From an uncultured beta proteobacterium (lineage in GTDB: Bacteria > Pseudomonadota > Gammaproteobacteria > Burkholderiales > SG8-41), in the NCBI GenBank assembly GCA_903905655.1, contig CAIVHG010000039.1, positions 1-35,801 on the forward strand: 35,801 nucleotides of DNA. Direction: 5' to 3'. The notes beneath the pieces are model-generated. The model saw only the letters and a list, made by a program, of their open reading frames with translations, did not search any database and had not been told where the DNA came from. Positions 24,453 through 32,115 of this stretch are shown here, piece after piece. A program made the translations under genes and the position numbers. The stretch's first letter is position 1. Each line of letters starts with the position of its first letter.

Positions 24453-25079
24453 CTAGATGCGATGCGCCGCCGTCGTCATGATTTTCGAGCCCAGCTTCAT
24501 GGCGACCTTGACCGGGGCGGGCAGTTCCGCGGCGCCGTGCTCGATGGCCACCCGTGCGTGGCGCATTTCATCTCTTTGCATCTGCTGCAGGATCGCGCGG
24601 CTTTGCGCGTCGGCTCGCGGCAGCCGCTCCAGGTGGCTTGCGAGATGACCTTCGACCTGGCGCTCAGTCTCGGCGAGAAAACCCAGATTCCACTTGTCTC
24701 CGAGCAGACCGAAGGCGGTGCCCAACGCGAATGAACTCGCGTACCACAGTGGGTTAAGCACGCTCGTGCGGCCGCCCAACTCCGCGATGCGCTGCGCCGT
24801 CCACGCCAGGTGATCGTTCTCCTCCGCCGCCGCCTGTTCAAGCGCTGCGCGTGCATCTTCATTGCGTGCGGTGAGCGCCTGGCCCTGATACAACGCCTGC
24901 GCGCAGATCTCGCCGCTGTGATCTACGCGCATCAGCGCCGTAGCGAGTTCAGCTTCCTCCGGCGCCAGCGCCGCATCAGGGACGTTACGCGCCGGATAGG
25001 GGCGCGCGCTGTGCGCGGGCGCGAGCAGCGTGCGCAGGCCATTGTCGAATGCGACGATGAATCGGTCCAAATTAAGCAT
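24453..25079 (-). CDS. coq7: COQ7-type 3-demethoxyubiquinol 3-hydroxylase
   Basis: This 208-residue di-iron carboxylate enzyme hydroxylates demethoxyubiquinol, a late ubiquinone step. The iron ligands are visible as Glu57 (DHSGE), Glu87xxHis90 (EENDH), Glu139 or Glu143 (ETERQVEGH) and Glu171xxHis174 (DEMRH). It does the job of the flavin enzyme UbiF and is the usual form in many betaproteobacteria. The start is the ATG at 25079 ([12 protein letters not shown]); the open frame before it lies within trpC. It follows trpC by 19 bases on the same strand and may be co-transcribed with it. The flavin hydroxylase at 1864 should act at another ring position. Confidence 0.94.
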   Translation of the reverse strand: MLNLDRFIVAFDNGLRTLLAPAHSARPYPARNVPDAALAPEEAELATALMRVDHSGEICAQALYQGQALTARNEDARAALEQAAAEENDHLAWTAQRIAELGGRTSVLNPLWYASSFALGTAFGLLGDKWNLGFLAETERQVEGHLASHLERLPRADAQSRAILQQMQRDEMRHARVAIEHGAAELPAPVKVAMKLGSKIMTTAAHRI

Positions 25080-25098
25080 GGTCTTTTCCGGTTGGAAA

Positions 25099-25893
25099 TT
25101 ACTGAGCGCTGAACAGCCGCGCGAGTTCTGCGCCGGGATCGGGCGCGCGCATGAAAGCTTCACCCACCAGGAAACAGTGGACGTTGTGCTCGCGCATGAG
25201 CAGCACATCCTGCGCTTTCAGGATGCCGCTTTCGGTGATGACCATGCGGTCGCCCGGGATCAGCGCGAGCAGGTCGAGCGTGGTCTGGAGCCTTGTTTCA
25301 AAGGTCCGCAAATTGCGGTTGTTGATGCCGAGCAGCGGAGTTTGCAGCGTGAGGGCGCGCTCCAGTTCGGCGCCGTCATGCACTTCCACGATCACTCCCA
25401 TACCCAGGGAGTGCGCCACCACTTCGAGTTCGCGCATGCGCGCGGGCTCGAGCGCGGCCACGATCAGCAATATGCAGTCGGCGCCCATCGCACGCGCCTC
25501 GTACACCTGATAAGTTTCGATGATGAAATCTTTGCGCAGCACCGGCAGTTGGCAGGCGGCGCGCGCCTGCCGCAGGTAGTCGGCGCTGCCCTGGAAGTAC
25601 TGCGCGTCGGTCAGCACCGACAGGCAGGCCGCTCCGTGCTGCGCGTAGCTCGCCGCGATCGCCGCCGGATCGAAGTCTTCCCGCAGCACGCCCTTGCTCG
25701 GGCTGGCCTTCTTGATCTCCGCGATGACCGCTGACGCACCGGACGTCATTTTGGCACGCAAAGCGCCGCAAAAATCGCGCGGTGCTGGCATCGTTTCGGC
25801 TAACGTCCGTAAAGCCGCGATCGGAATCAGCGCCTCGCCGGCGGCGATTTCCTGCCGCTTGGTCGCGACGATGCGTCCGAGGATATCGCTCAT
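25099..25893 (-). CDS. trpC: Indole-3-glycerol phosphate synthase
   Basis: This 264-residue TIM-barrel enzyme closes the indole ring in tryptophan synthesis. It has the family segments [13 protein letters not shown] (about 56-68), with the catalytic Lys/Glu, [39 protein letters not shown] and the C-terminal ITESGI / FLVGEAFMR. It is a stand-alone TrpC, not fused to TrpF. AGGATAG precedes the ATG at 25893. The gene starts 12 bases after the trpD stop. Confidence 0.97.
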   Translation of the reverse strand: MSDILGRIVATKRQEIAAGEALIPIAALRTLAETMPAPRDFCGALRAKMTSGASAVIAEIKKASPSKGVLREDFDPAAIAASYAQHGAACLSVLTDAQYFQGSADYLRQARAACQLPVLRKDFIIETYQVYEARAMGADCILLIVAALEPARMRELEVVAHSLGMGVIVEVHDGAELERALTLQTPLLGINNRNLRTFETRLQTTLDLLALIPGDRMVITESGILKAQDVLLMREHNVHCFLVGEAFMRAPDPGAELARLFSAQ

Positions 25894-25905
25894 GCGCAGC
25901 TATCC

Positions 25906-26928
25906 TCAGGCGTGCTGCCGCGTGAACGCGATGAACTTCTCAAGTTTCTCGCGCGCCGCGCCGCTTGCCATCACAGCAAGCGCTTTCTTAACGCCCTCAG
26001 CGTGGCTGGCCGCAAGCCCGGCCACGTAGATGCCGGCGCCGGCGTTGAGAGCGACGATGTCGCGCGGTGCGCCAGGCTTGTTGTCGAGCGCTTCGATGAC
26101 CATCGCTTTCGACTGCGCAACGCCATCGACCTGGATTTTCACGCTGTCGTGAGTTGCAAACCCGAAATCAGCGGGTTCGATCGCATACTCGCGCACCGCG
26201 TCGTTCTTGAGTTCGGCGATCATGGTCGGGCCGGCGATCGAGATTTCGTCGAGGCTCTCGCGACCGTGAACGATCATCACGTGGCGGCTGCCGAGCCGTT
26301 GCAGCACCCGCGCCTGGATGCCGACCAGATCGGGATGGAACACGCCCATCAGCTGGTTCTTGGCGCCCGCCGGGTTGGTGAGCGGTCCCAGGATGTTGAA
26401 GATGGTCCGTACCCCAAGTTCTTTTCTGACCGGCGCGGCGTATTTCATCGCGCTGTGGTGGTTCGGTGCGAACATGAAACCGACGCCCACCTCATCGATC
26501 GACCATGCGACCTGTTGCGGGTTCAGGTTGACGTTCGCGCCGAACGCTTCGAGCACGTCCGCGCTGCCGGAACTGCTCGATACCGAGCGCCCGCCATGCT
26601 TTGCTACCCTGGCGCCGGCGGCCGCGGTGACGAACGCGGCTGCCGTCGAGATATTGAAGCTGTGCGCAGAATCCCCGCCGGTGCCGCAGGTGTCGAGCAG
26701 CCCCTCGTCGTTGGCGACCGGAACGCGCGTCGCAAATTCACGCATGACCTGCGCGGCAGCCGCGATTTCGCCCACGGTTTCCTTCTTCACCCGCAGGCCG
26801 CTGATGATCGCCGCAATCAATACGGCCGAAACTTCGCCGCTCATGATCTGGCGCATGAGAGAGAGCATTTCCTCGTGAAAGATTTCGCGATGCTCGATGA
26901 TGCGGGCAAGTGCGTCCTGAGGTTTCAT
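25906..26928 (-). CDS. trpD: Anthranilate phosphoribosyltransferase
   Basis: This 340-residue enzyme transfers phosphoribose from PRPP to anthranilate. The PRPP-binding [14 protein letters not shown] (82-95) and [21 protein letters not shown] (110-130) are conserved, as is the helical N-terminal domain. It overlaps trpG by four bases (ATGA, 26925-26928), which is a clear sign of translational coupling. Confidence 0.97.
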   Translation of the reverse strand: MKPQDALARIIEHREIFHEEMLSLMRQIMSGEVSAVLIAAIISGLRVKKETVGEIAAAAQVMREFATRVPVANDEGLLDTCGTGGDSAHSFNISTAAAFVTAAAGARVAKHGGRSVSSSSGSADVLEAFGANVNLNPQQVAWSIDEVGVGFMFAPNHHSAMKYAAPVRKELGVRTIFNILGPLTNPAGAKNQLMGVFHPDLVGIQARVLQRLGSRHVMIVHGRESLDEISIAGPTMIAELKNDAVREYAIEPADFGFATHDSVKIQVDGVAQSKAMVIEALDNKPGAPRDIVALNAGAGIYVAGLAASHAEGVKKALAVMASGAAREKLEKFIAFTRQHA

Positions 26929-27497
26929 GGGCGGGCCTGTTTAAGAAAGTTGGCAAGCAATGCGTGACCGTGCTCGGTCAATATCGATTCCGGATGAAAC
27001 TGCACCCCTTCGATGGGCAGGGACTTGTGCCGCACGCCCATGATTTCGCCGTCGTCGGTCCATGCCGTGATCTCGAGGCAATCGGGCATCGATTCGCGTT
27101 CGATGACGAGTGAGTGATAACGCGTTGCCAGAAATGGATCGGGCAGCCCGCGGAATACGCCCTGTGCGTGGTGGTGAATCGCGGAGGTCTTGCCATGCAT
27201 CACCTGTTTCGCATGGACGATTTTTCCGCCGAAGGCCTGTCCGATGGACTGGTGTCCCAGGCATACGCCCAGGATCGGCACTGCGCCGGCAAAGCGCTGG
27301 ATGAGCGGCACTGAAATGCCGGCTTCATTCGGCGTGCACGGCCCGGGCGAAATCACGATCTGACTCGGCTTCAGCGCGCCTACCTGCTCGACGGTGATCT
27401 CATCGTTGCGGTAGACCGCGACTTCTACGTTCAGCTCACCGAAGTACTGCACCAGGTTATAGGTGAAGGAATCGTAATTGTCGATCATCAACAGCAT
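26925..27497 (-). CDS. trpG: Anthranilate synthase component II (glutamine amidotransferase)
   Basis: This 190-residue class I amidotransferase supplies ammonia to TrpE. The catalytic Cys79 is in [15 protein letters not shown], and the His/Glu pair is in [10 protein letters not shown]. In many bacteria TrpG also serves as PabA for folate. trpE is not seen on the upstream side: the next gene on this strand is an unrelated PAS protein 277 bases away. TrpE must be encoded elsewhere or beyond the window. AGG lies nine bases before the ATG. Confidence 0.95.
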   Translation of the reverse strand: MLLMIDNYDSFTYNLVQYFGELNVEVAVYRNDEITVEQVGALKPSQIVISPGPCTPNEAGISVPLIQRFAGAVPILGVCLGHQSIGQAFGGKIVHAKQVMHGKTSAIHHHAQGVFRGLPDPFLATRYHSLVIERESMPDCLEITAWTDDGEIMGVRHKSLPIEGVQFHPESILTEHGHALLANFLKQARP

Positions 27498-27595
27498 ATT
27501 TGGCCTATATCTATATGTCTGCTGATGGGGAATCTACAGGATATGCAATTGTGCTTCATCAGTTTACTCCGCAAATTTAGCACCATTTTGAGGGG

Positions 27596-27673
27596 TGCCC
27601 GGCGCGGTAGCGGCTAAAGCCGGGCAGCGTCTGTCCAGGGCGGGCTAGGGCCGCCAGCGTAATGCGACAGACG
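27596..27673. repeat. Two adjacent perfect hairpins upstream of trpG
   Basis: TGCCCGGC (27596-27603) pairs with GCCGGGCA (27619-27626). CGTCTGTC (27628-27635) pairs with GACAGACG (27666-27673), and the second also encloses a GGCGG/CCGCC stem. The pair lies in the 277-base gap between the PAS gene and trpG. No T-run follows on either strand. Confidence 0.45.
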
Positions 27674-27774
27674 GGTGTAGTGCGGAGTGCTTCTGCATGG
27701 TCCGGGTATTTTACCTGCCCTCATCCGCTGCGTATAGATAGCGCGTATTGAGGTCCACGCTGCTGAGAGCGGGT

Positions 27775-28875
27775 CTAGACCCGTGTGCTACCGCGGCGTT
27801 CCGTCGCCACCTGAAAGGTCCACACCCGGCCGACGGCGGCGCCATCGACGCTGTAGGGCACGGAAAGGCGCTCGAATATCTTGCCGTCGTTGAATTCCAG
27901 GCGCACGCGCGGCTCCTCGCTCTTGGTGCGGTAGAGTTCGCGCACGCGCGCCAGAAACACCTCGGGCTCGCGCAACTGATTCGCGAGGTGATGAAGCAGA
28001 ATCTCCGCGCGCTTGGAATCCAGCAACTCTTCCGGCACCTTCCACATGTCGAGGAAACGGCGGTTGTAACTCACAAGCTGGCCCGCGAAGTCGAGCACCA
28101 GTATGCCCTCGGCGGTGGCGTCGAGTGTCGCCTGCAGCACCGAAACCGATTCGCCCAGGGTTCTTTGCGCTGTTTTTCGGTCGAGAACCTCGGCGCTGAG
28201 CTTGGCGTTTGATGATTCCAGATGTTCGACGAGATCTTCATTCTGGTGCTGTAGCGTGAGGATCGTTTTGATAGTCCTGTGGGTGCGCCAGGCCAGAAAT
28301 GTCATGACGACCAGATAGGCTACCGACACGATGCCCATTTTGAAGAGGGTGGGGTCGGACTGCAGCAACAGGCGCACTATGACAGGCAACAGCATCGGCG
28401 CGCTGAATGCAATGTAGGCGCTCGCTACCGGGGCCAGATAGCCAACGCCGCTGGCCGCCATGCCCCCCAGCGCGAAGATCACCATGAGATGGGAGACGAG
28501 GTCCGGCAACGGCAACAGGTAAATCCCGGCGCATCCCCATGCCGCCCCGGCGAGCGCCGCGCACCCGACAAAAAGCAGGCTCCACATGCCTGCTTTTTCC
28601 AACTGGCCCGCTTGCGCCCCTCTATAGGCGAGCGTTAGCAGCAGCCGTCCGATCGCTATTGTAGTCAGCGACAGCAGCCACACCAGAATCATCAGGTGGT
28701 CGCTTTTTCCCCATTCGCTCCATGCGAGTATCGCCGCGACCAGCAGGGTGCCCGCCTGGGAAATCGGCGCGCTTTCGTACAGCATTCTGACCTGCTGAGC
28801 ATAGATGCGCTCGGAGCGCGCCGGGGAAGGCGCACTTGTAGGGTCGTAGCCCATCGGTAAATCCTGAATCGACAT
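27775..28875 (-). CDS. Membrane PAS-domain protein without an output domain
   Basis: This protein of about 366 residues has five or six hydrophobic spans in its first 190 residues, a short coiled coil (about 205-240) and a single PAS domain. The PAS includes LQATLDATAEGILVLDFAGQ, SYNRRFLDMWKVPEE and the closing RVWTFQVATERR. In related proteins this PAS, with its DVTERR end, is followed by a GGDEF, EAL or kinase domain. Here the protein stops six residues later, and no continuation is seen in other frames downstream. It may be a truncated sensor. The ATG at 28875 is chosen because a promoter about 35 bases upstream fits it; an ATG at 28854 has a closer AGGA. The PAS ligand cannot be read from the sequence. 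Confidence 0.75.
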   Translation of the reverse strand: MSIQDLPMGYDPTSAPSPARSERIYAQQVRMLYESAPISQAGTLLVAAILAWSEWGKSDHLMILVWLLSLTTIAIGRLLLTLAYRGAQAGQLEKAGMWSLLFVGCAALAGAAWGCAGIYLLPLPDLVSHLMVIFALGGMAASGVGYLAPVASAYIAFSAPMLLPVIVRLLLQSDPTLFKMGIVSVAYLVVMTFLAWRTHRTIKTILTLQHQNEDLVEHLESSNAKLSAEVLDRKTAQRTLGESVSVLQATLDATAEGILVLDFAGQLVSYNRRFLDMWKVPEELLDSKRAEILLHHLANQLREPEVFLARVRELYRTKSEEPRVRLEFNDGKIFERLSVPYSVDGAAVGRVWTFQVATERRGSTRV

Positions 28876-28910
28876 TTGGCTGATGCAGCGCTCCCTTCCT
28901 AAGGATGCAC

Positions 28911-28940
28911 CTGATACCACGGTGTGCGCGTGTGCGTCAA
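28911..28940 (-). promoter_or_regulatory. Candidate promoter of the PAS gene
   Basis: Minus strand TTGACG (28935-28940), an 18-base spacer and TATCAG (28911-28916). The rest of 28876-29185 is a GC-rich spacer with a GCCCC-ACTT-GGGGC hairpin at 28978-28991 and no gene that I can support. Confidence 0.45.
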
Positions 28941-29132
28941 TGAACTATACCTCCTAGAGACCTCATCGTCCCCTTTAGCCCCACTTGGGGCCTCCGGCGG
29001 CGGCGCGTGTGGCCGCTACGGGCCTGGAAGCCCCAGTCTGGGCTGGGCACGCGGACGCCCGGACGCTCCTGAAGGCCGGGCCGGAAACGCGCGGGGCGCT
29101 CTGTCTCTGTGAATTACGCCGTGGCAAGCTAC

Positions 29133-29138
29133 TATAAT
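29133..29138 (+). promoter_or_regulatory. -10 box of the two-component operon
   Basis: A perfect TATAAT lies 48 bases before the TTG start at 29186. No convincing -35 is present at the normal distance, so an activator may be needed. Confidence 0.45.
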
Positions 29139-29185
29139 GCGCAGGCCGGCAGTGCCGCCGGCAGAGGGCAGGCGAGGGGCCACAA

Positions 29186-30853
29186 TTGTTGACACAGCTC
29201 AGACCGGAACACCAACGGGTCAGCCTGGTCGTGAGACTCGTGCTCACGGCCTGCATGTGGTTCGTGATCTGGAGCGCGTCGCACGCCTATTTGCCGCTCG
29301 TTCACGGTTCGCTGGCCGTCTACGCCATATATAGCGTGGCGCTGATCGCGGTTGGGGGCAAGCGTAGCGGCTTTGCCGATACGCGGGCCGCGCATTGGAT
29401 CGATGTAGTCTTCTATATCTATTTGGCCGCCCTGACGGGCGGCGGCAGTGTCATTGCGTTGCTCCTGCCCTGCTACGCGATCCTGATTGCTTCGTTCTGT
29501 TGGGGTTTCAAGGAAGGCATGAAGGTGACGGTGGTGTGCGCTGCGGGATTCATTCTGGACCGCGTCATTGCCACGCCCGCTGCCGACCAATGGACCCTCA
29601 CTTCCAGCATGGTCCAGCCGTTGTATCTGCTGCCTGTGGGATATCTGATGGCGTACTGGGGCGAAAATAAAATACGGCTTGAGCGCAGGCTCAGGCTGTT
29701 GCAGGAAGTCAGTAACGTATGGAACCCGCGTTTCGGCATCGACCAGACGATCGGCGCCAACCTCGACCGGCTGATTGCATTCTATGGCGCACGCTCCTGC
29801 ATCATGGTACTGCGCTCAGGAGGCACTGCACCGCGGCTTCTCATGTATACCGCAATGCCCGGCATACCGGGACAGTCGATGCTGCCGCGTGAAATCACCG
29901 ACGAAACGGCGTCTGAACTGTTGCGCCTGCCGCAGACCTGTGGTTTGCTGTACAGCGATAACCGTGGTTTGCGCAGGCTGTGGGCGCCGCGCACGACGGA
30001 GTATGACGTAGAGACCGGTGCGCGCGTCACCGAAAGCACCGGCAGCGCGGACCTCGGCGCGTTGCTGGAAGCTGATCATTTTGTCAGCGTGCCCTACGGG
30101 CAGCGCGATGGCACAGTGGGCCGCATTTTCCTGACGGCCGACCGGCCGCTCTTCCTGCCCTCCGATGTTTTTTTTCTGGCGCAGACTTCGGGGGCGCTGT
30201 CGAGCGTCGCCGAGAACATGTTCCTGATGGATGAACTCATTTCGCGCGCGACCGAGTACGAGCGGCTCAACGTCTCCAGAGACATACACGATACGACCAT
30301 TCAGCCCTACATCGGCATCAAGCTCGCGCTGGAGGCCTTGTCGCGCGAAGCGCCTGCGGGCGGCGAAATTGCGAACCGCGTGAACGAGATTGTCGAGATG
30401 GTGAGCAACACCGTGCGCGGCTTGCGCACCTATGCGAACAATCTGCGCGAGAAGCCGGTGGTGCCGGGCGAATTCCTGGTTGCGGCGGTGCAGCGTGAGG
30501 CGCAGCATTTTTCCAGGTTTTATGGACTGGACGTCGAGGTTGTTGCCGATATCACCTACCACGTCAGTGGCAGGATCGCGGCTGAAGCGTTTCAGATCGT
30601 CTCGGAGGGGCTGAGCAACGTCCTGAAACATAGCCGGGCCAAACGCGCCACCATCGACATCAGATGCGTAAATTCCGATCTTATCATCAAGATCCGGAAC
30701 GAGGCGCAGAAGGGTGCGGCGGGAGTGTTCACGCCGCGCTCGGTCCTCGAGCGCGCGCGCAGCCTGAATGGAACGGCAGTCGCGGCGACCAGCGCTGACG
30801 GTTATACTACGGTGGAGATCAACATTCCGAACGCCACCCAACTCGCATCATGA
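29186..30853 (+). CDS. NarX/DesK-type sensor histidine kinase
   Basis: This 555-residue kinase has five or six hydrophobic spans (about 12-160), a central GAF-like cytoplasmic region (about 175-345), a HisKA_3 helix and a C-terminal ATPase domain. The phospho-acceptor is His368 in VSRDIHDTTIQPYIGIKLALE. The N box is EGLSNVLKHS (Asn478). The usual DxGxG G1 box is poorly kept: the matching segment reads RNEAQKGAAGVF. Initiation is probably at a TTG (29186) after GAGGGG. The response regulator gene overlaps its end by four bases. The signal is unknown; the multi-span input domain shows no heme or metal motif I recognise. Confidence 0.87.
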   Translation: MLTQLRPEHQRVSLVVRLVLTACMWFVIWSASHAYLPLVHGSLAVYAIYSVALIAVGGKRSGFADTRAAHWIDVVFYIYLAALTGGGSVIALLLPCYAILIASFCWGFKEGMKVTVVCAAGFILDRVIATPAADQWTLTSSMVQPLYLLPVGYLMAYWGENKIRLERRLRLLQEVSNVWNPRFGIDQTIGANLDRLIAFYGARSCIMVLRSGGTAPRLLMYTAMPGIPGQSMLPREITDETASELLRLPQTCGLLYSDNRGLRRLWAPRTTEYDVETGARVTESTGSADLGALLEADHFVSVPYGQRDGTVGRIFLTADRPLFLPSDVFFLAQTSGALSSVAENMFLMDELISRATEYERLNVSRDIHDTTIQPYIGIKLALEALSREAPAGGEIANRVNEIVEMVSNTVRGLRTYANNLREKPVVPGEFLVAAVQREAQHFSRFYGLDVEVVADITYHVSGRIAAEAFQIVSEGLSNVLKHSRAKRATIDIRCVNSDLIIKIRNEAQKGAAGVFTPRSVLERARSLNGTAVAATSADGYTTVEINIPNATQLAS

Positions 30854-31530
30854 CTGATCAACGTCCAATTCGTGTACTGCTCGTCGACGATCACCGCAGC
30901 GTACTGTGGGGTCTCGAGCGGCTTATCGCAGGCGAGAAATCGCAGATGACCCTGGTGGGCGAGGCGACTAATTTTGCCGCCGCCTTCGATCTGGTGGAGC
31001 AGCATGCGCCGGATGTAATCGTGCTTGATCTGGATCTGGGCGCGGAGAGCGGACTGGATCTGATACCAAAGTTTCTTGCGCGGTCCAATGCCAAGATTTT
31101 GGTTTTGACCGGAATGCGCGATCGCTCCATTCATGATCAGGCGATTCTCGCGGGCGCCAAAGGCGTCGTCGAGAAGGAGGAGCGCGCCGAGGTGATACTC
31201 GACGCGATCAAGGCGGTCAATGCTGGCGAGTTGTGGCTGGGCCGCAGCGCGGTCGGCCGCGTGCTGGAACTCTCCATCGACAAGGCTGCGGGGCGCGCCG
31301 ATCTCGATGTGCAGAGGATCGCCAAGCTTACCGCGCGCGAACGGGAAGTCGTGGCGGCGATCGTGATGAGTGCGGGAGCGAGCGCCAAGAAAATCGCCGA
31401 TGGACTCAACATCAGCGAACACACGCTGCGCAATCATTTCACGTCGATTTACGAGAAGCTGGACGTTGCCAACCGGCTCGAGCTGTTCGCGTTCGCGCAA
31501 AAAATCGGCGTCAACCGATTCCGGCCCTGA
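30850..31530 (+). CDS. NarL/FixJ-type response regulator (LuxR-type HTH)
   Basis: This 226-residue protein has a receiver domain (about 6-125) with Asp13/Asp14, the phospho-acceptor Asp60 in VIVLDLDLG, Thr87 and Lys109. A LuxR-type helix-turn-helix follows (about 158-222): LTAREREVVAAIVMSAGASAKKIADGLNISEHTLRNHFTSIYEKL. Its ATG overlaps the kinase stop (ATGA, 30850-30853), so the two are translated together. The tandem dyad sites at 31801-31840, in front of the giant surface protein, are candidates for its operators; this link is inference from position. Confidence 0.95.
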   Translation: MTDQRPIRVLLVDDHRSVLWGLERLIAGEKSQMTLVGEATNFAAAFDLVEQHAPDVIVLDLDLGAESGLDLIPKFLARSNAKILVLTGMRDRSIHDQAILAGAKGVVEKEERAEVILDAIKAVNAGELWLGRSAVGRVLELSIDKAAGRADLDVQRIAKLTAREREVVAAIVMSAGASAKKIADGLNISEHTLRNHFTSIYEKLDVANRLELFAFAQKIGVNRFRP

Positions 31531-31683
31531 GTCCCAGTTGCGCTGCGCCCTGCATGGGGTGCAGTGCTTAGCGGATCAGTCGCCTCAGCTGGGCGGCGCG
31601 CGTCCAGTTAATTGTCGCCTTCGGAATACCACAATGGGCGCCATCCATAAAAATTAAATAACTGATTATAAAATAATATAAAC

Positions 31684-31709
31684 GTAAGCGAGCGCTAGCA
31701 CTCGCTTGC
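31684..31709. repeat. Nine-pair hairpin next to the A/T block
   Basis: GTAAGCGAG and CTCGCTTGC pair (one G-T pair) around an eight-base loop that itself contains the palindrome GCTAGC. No T-run follows on the plus strand. On the minus strand the A/T block would follow it, so it could act as a terminator there. Confidence 0.5.
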
Positions 31710-31800
31710 GCCGTAGCGTCTGAAAAGTCAGCGGCCCTGCCGTGTCGTTCCGCGGTTCACTCCAAGATCTTCAATATCTCCTGAATGCAGGTTTCAGACG

Positions 31801-31840
31801 TAGGATAAACATCCTGCATTTTTATAGGATAAACCTCCTG
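31801..31840. promoter_or_regulatory. Tandem dyad-symmetric repeat, candidate operator pair
   Basis: TAGGATAAACATCCTG (31801-31816) and TAGGATAAACCTCCTG (31825-31840) differ at one base and are exactly 24 bases apart. The first contains a perfect AGGAT-N4-ATCCT dyad. A degenerate third copy (ATATCTCCTGAATGCAGG, about 31774-31791) precedes them. They lie about 63 bases upstream of the candidate -35 at 31903, where an activator would sit. Confidence 0.55.
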
Positions 31841-32008
31841 AATAAATAGGGAGGTACTGCTCATGTTCAATCGGGGCCTGAACCGTACGCTTCGTTCAAG
31901 AATTAAGCGATGGGTTTGCGCAGATATAAAGCTTTGAAAGTGTGACGTAATCCCACGCAAGGTGAAGCGGGCAGGACGCATACTCGTGCGCAAAGAGGTA
32001 GGAGGCTG

Positions 32009-32038
32009 TCTTACGTGAAAACAGGAACGAACGTAAGA
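32009..32038 (+). promoter_or_regulatory. Hairpin in the leader of the giant surface-protein gene
   Basis: TCTTACGT and ACGTAAGA form a perfect eight-pair stem with a 14-base loop, 78 bases before the start codon. Its role is unknown. Confidence 0.45.
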
Positions 32039-32115
32039 GATTTGCCGACTAAGTTCCAATCGGTTCTGCCGCTCCAGAGCAGTGTTGTTTTGCAGTCAGG
32101 AAGTATTGCACGAAT

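Larger units (their letters stand above)
31531..32115 (+). promoter_or_regulatory. 585-base regulatory region before the giant surface-protein gene
   Basis: No gene that I can support lies here. From left to right it holds a GC-rich stretch, then an almost pure A/T block (31646-31682), a hairpin (31684-31709) and tandem dyad repeats (31801-31840). Next come a possible promoter TTAAGC (31903-31908), 16 bases, TATAAA (31925-31930), and a hairpin in the presumed leader (32009-32038). The A/T block stands out in a roughly 60 percent GC background and may bind a nucleoid protein. Confidence 0.5.

Noticed and set aside
25912-26967. Long plus-strand frame over trpD
   Set aside because: It is antisense to a well-conserved trpD with all its motifs; Arg/His-rich product with no family features.
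29816-30841. 341-residue minus-strand frame within the kinase gene
   Set aside because: Antisense to a complete histidine kinase; composition is typical of a GC-rich shadow frame.
31757-32059. 100-residue minus-strand frame in the regulatory region
   Set aside because: No ribosome-binding site or family features, and it would run through the dyad repeats and the candidate promoter.
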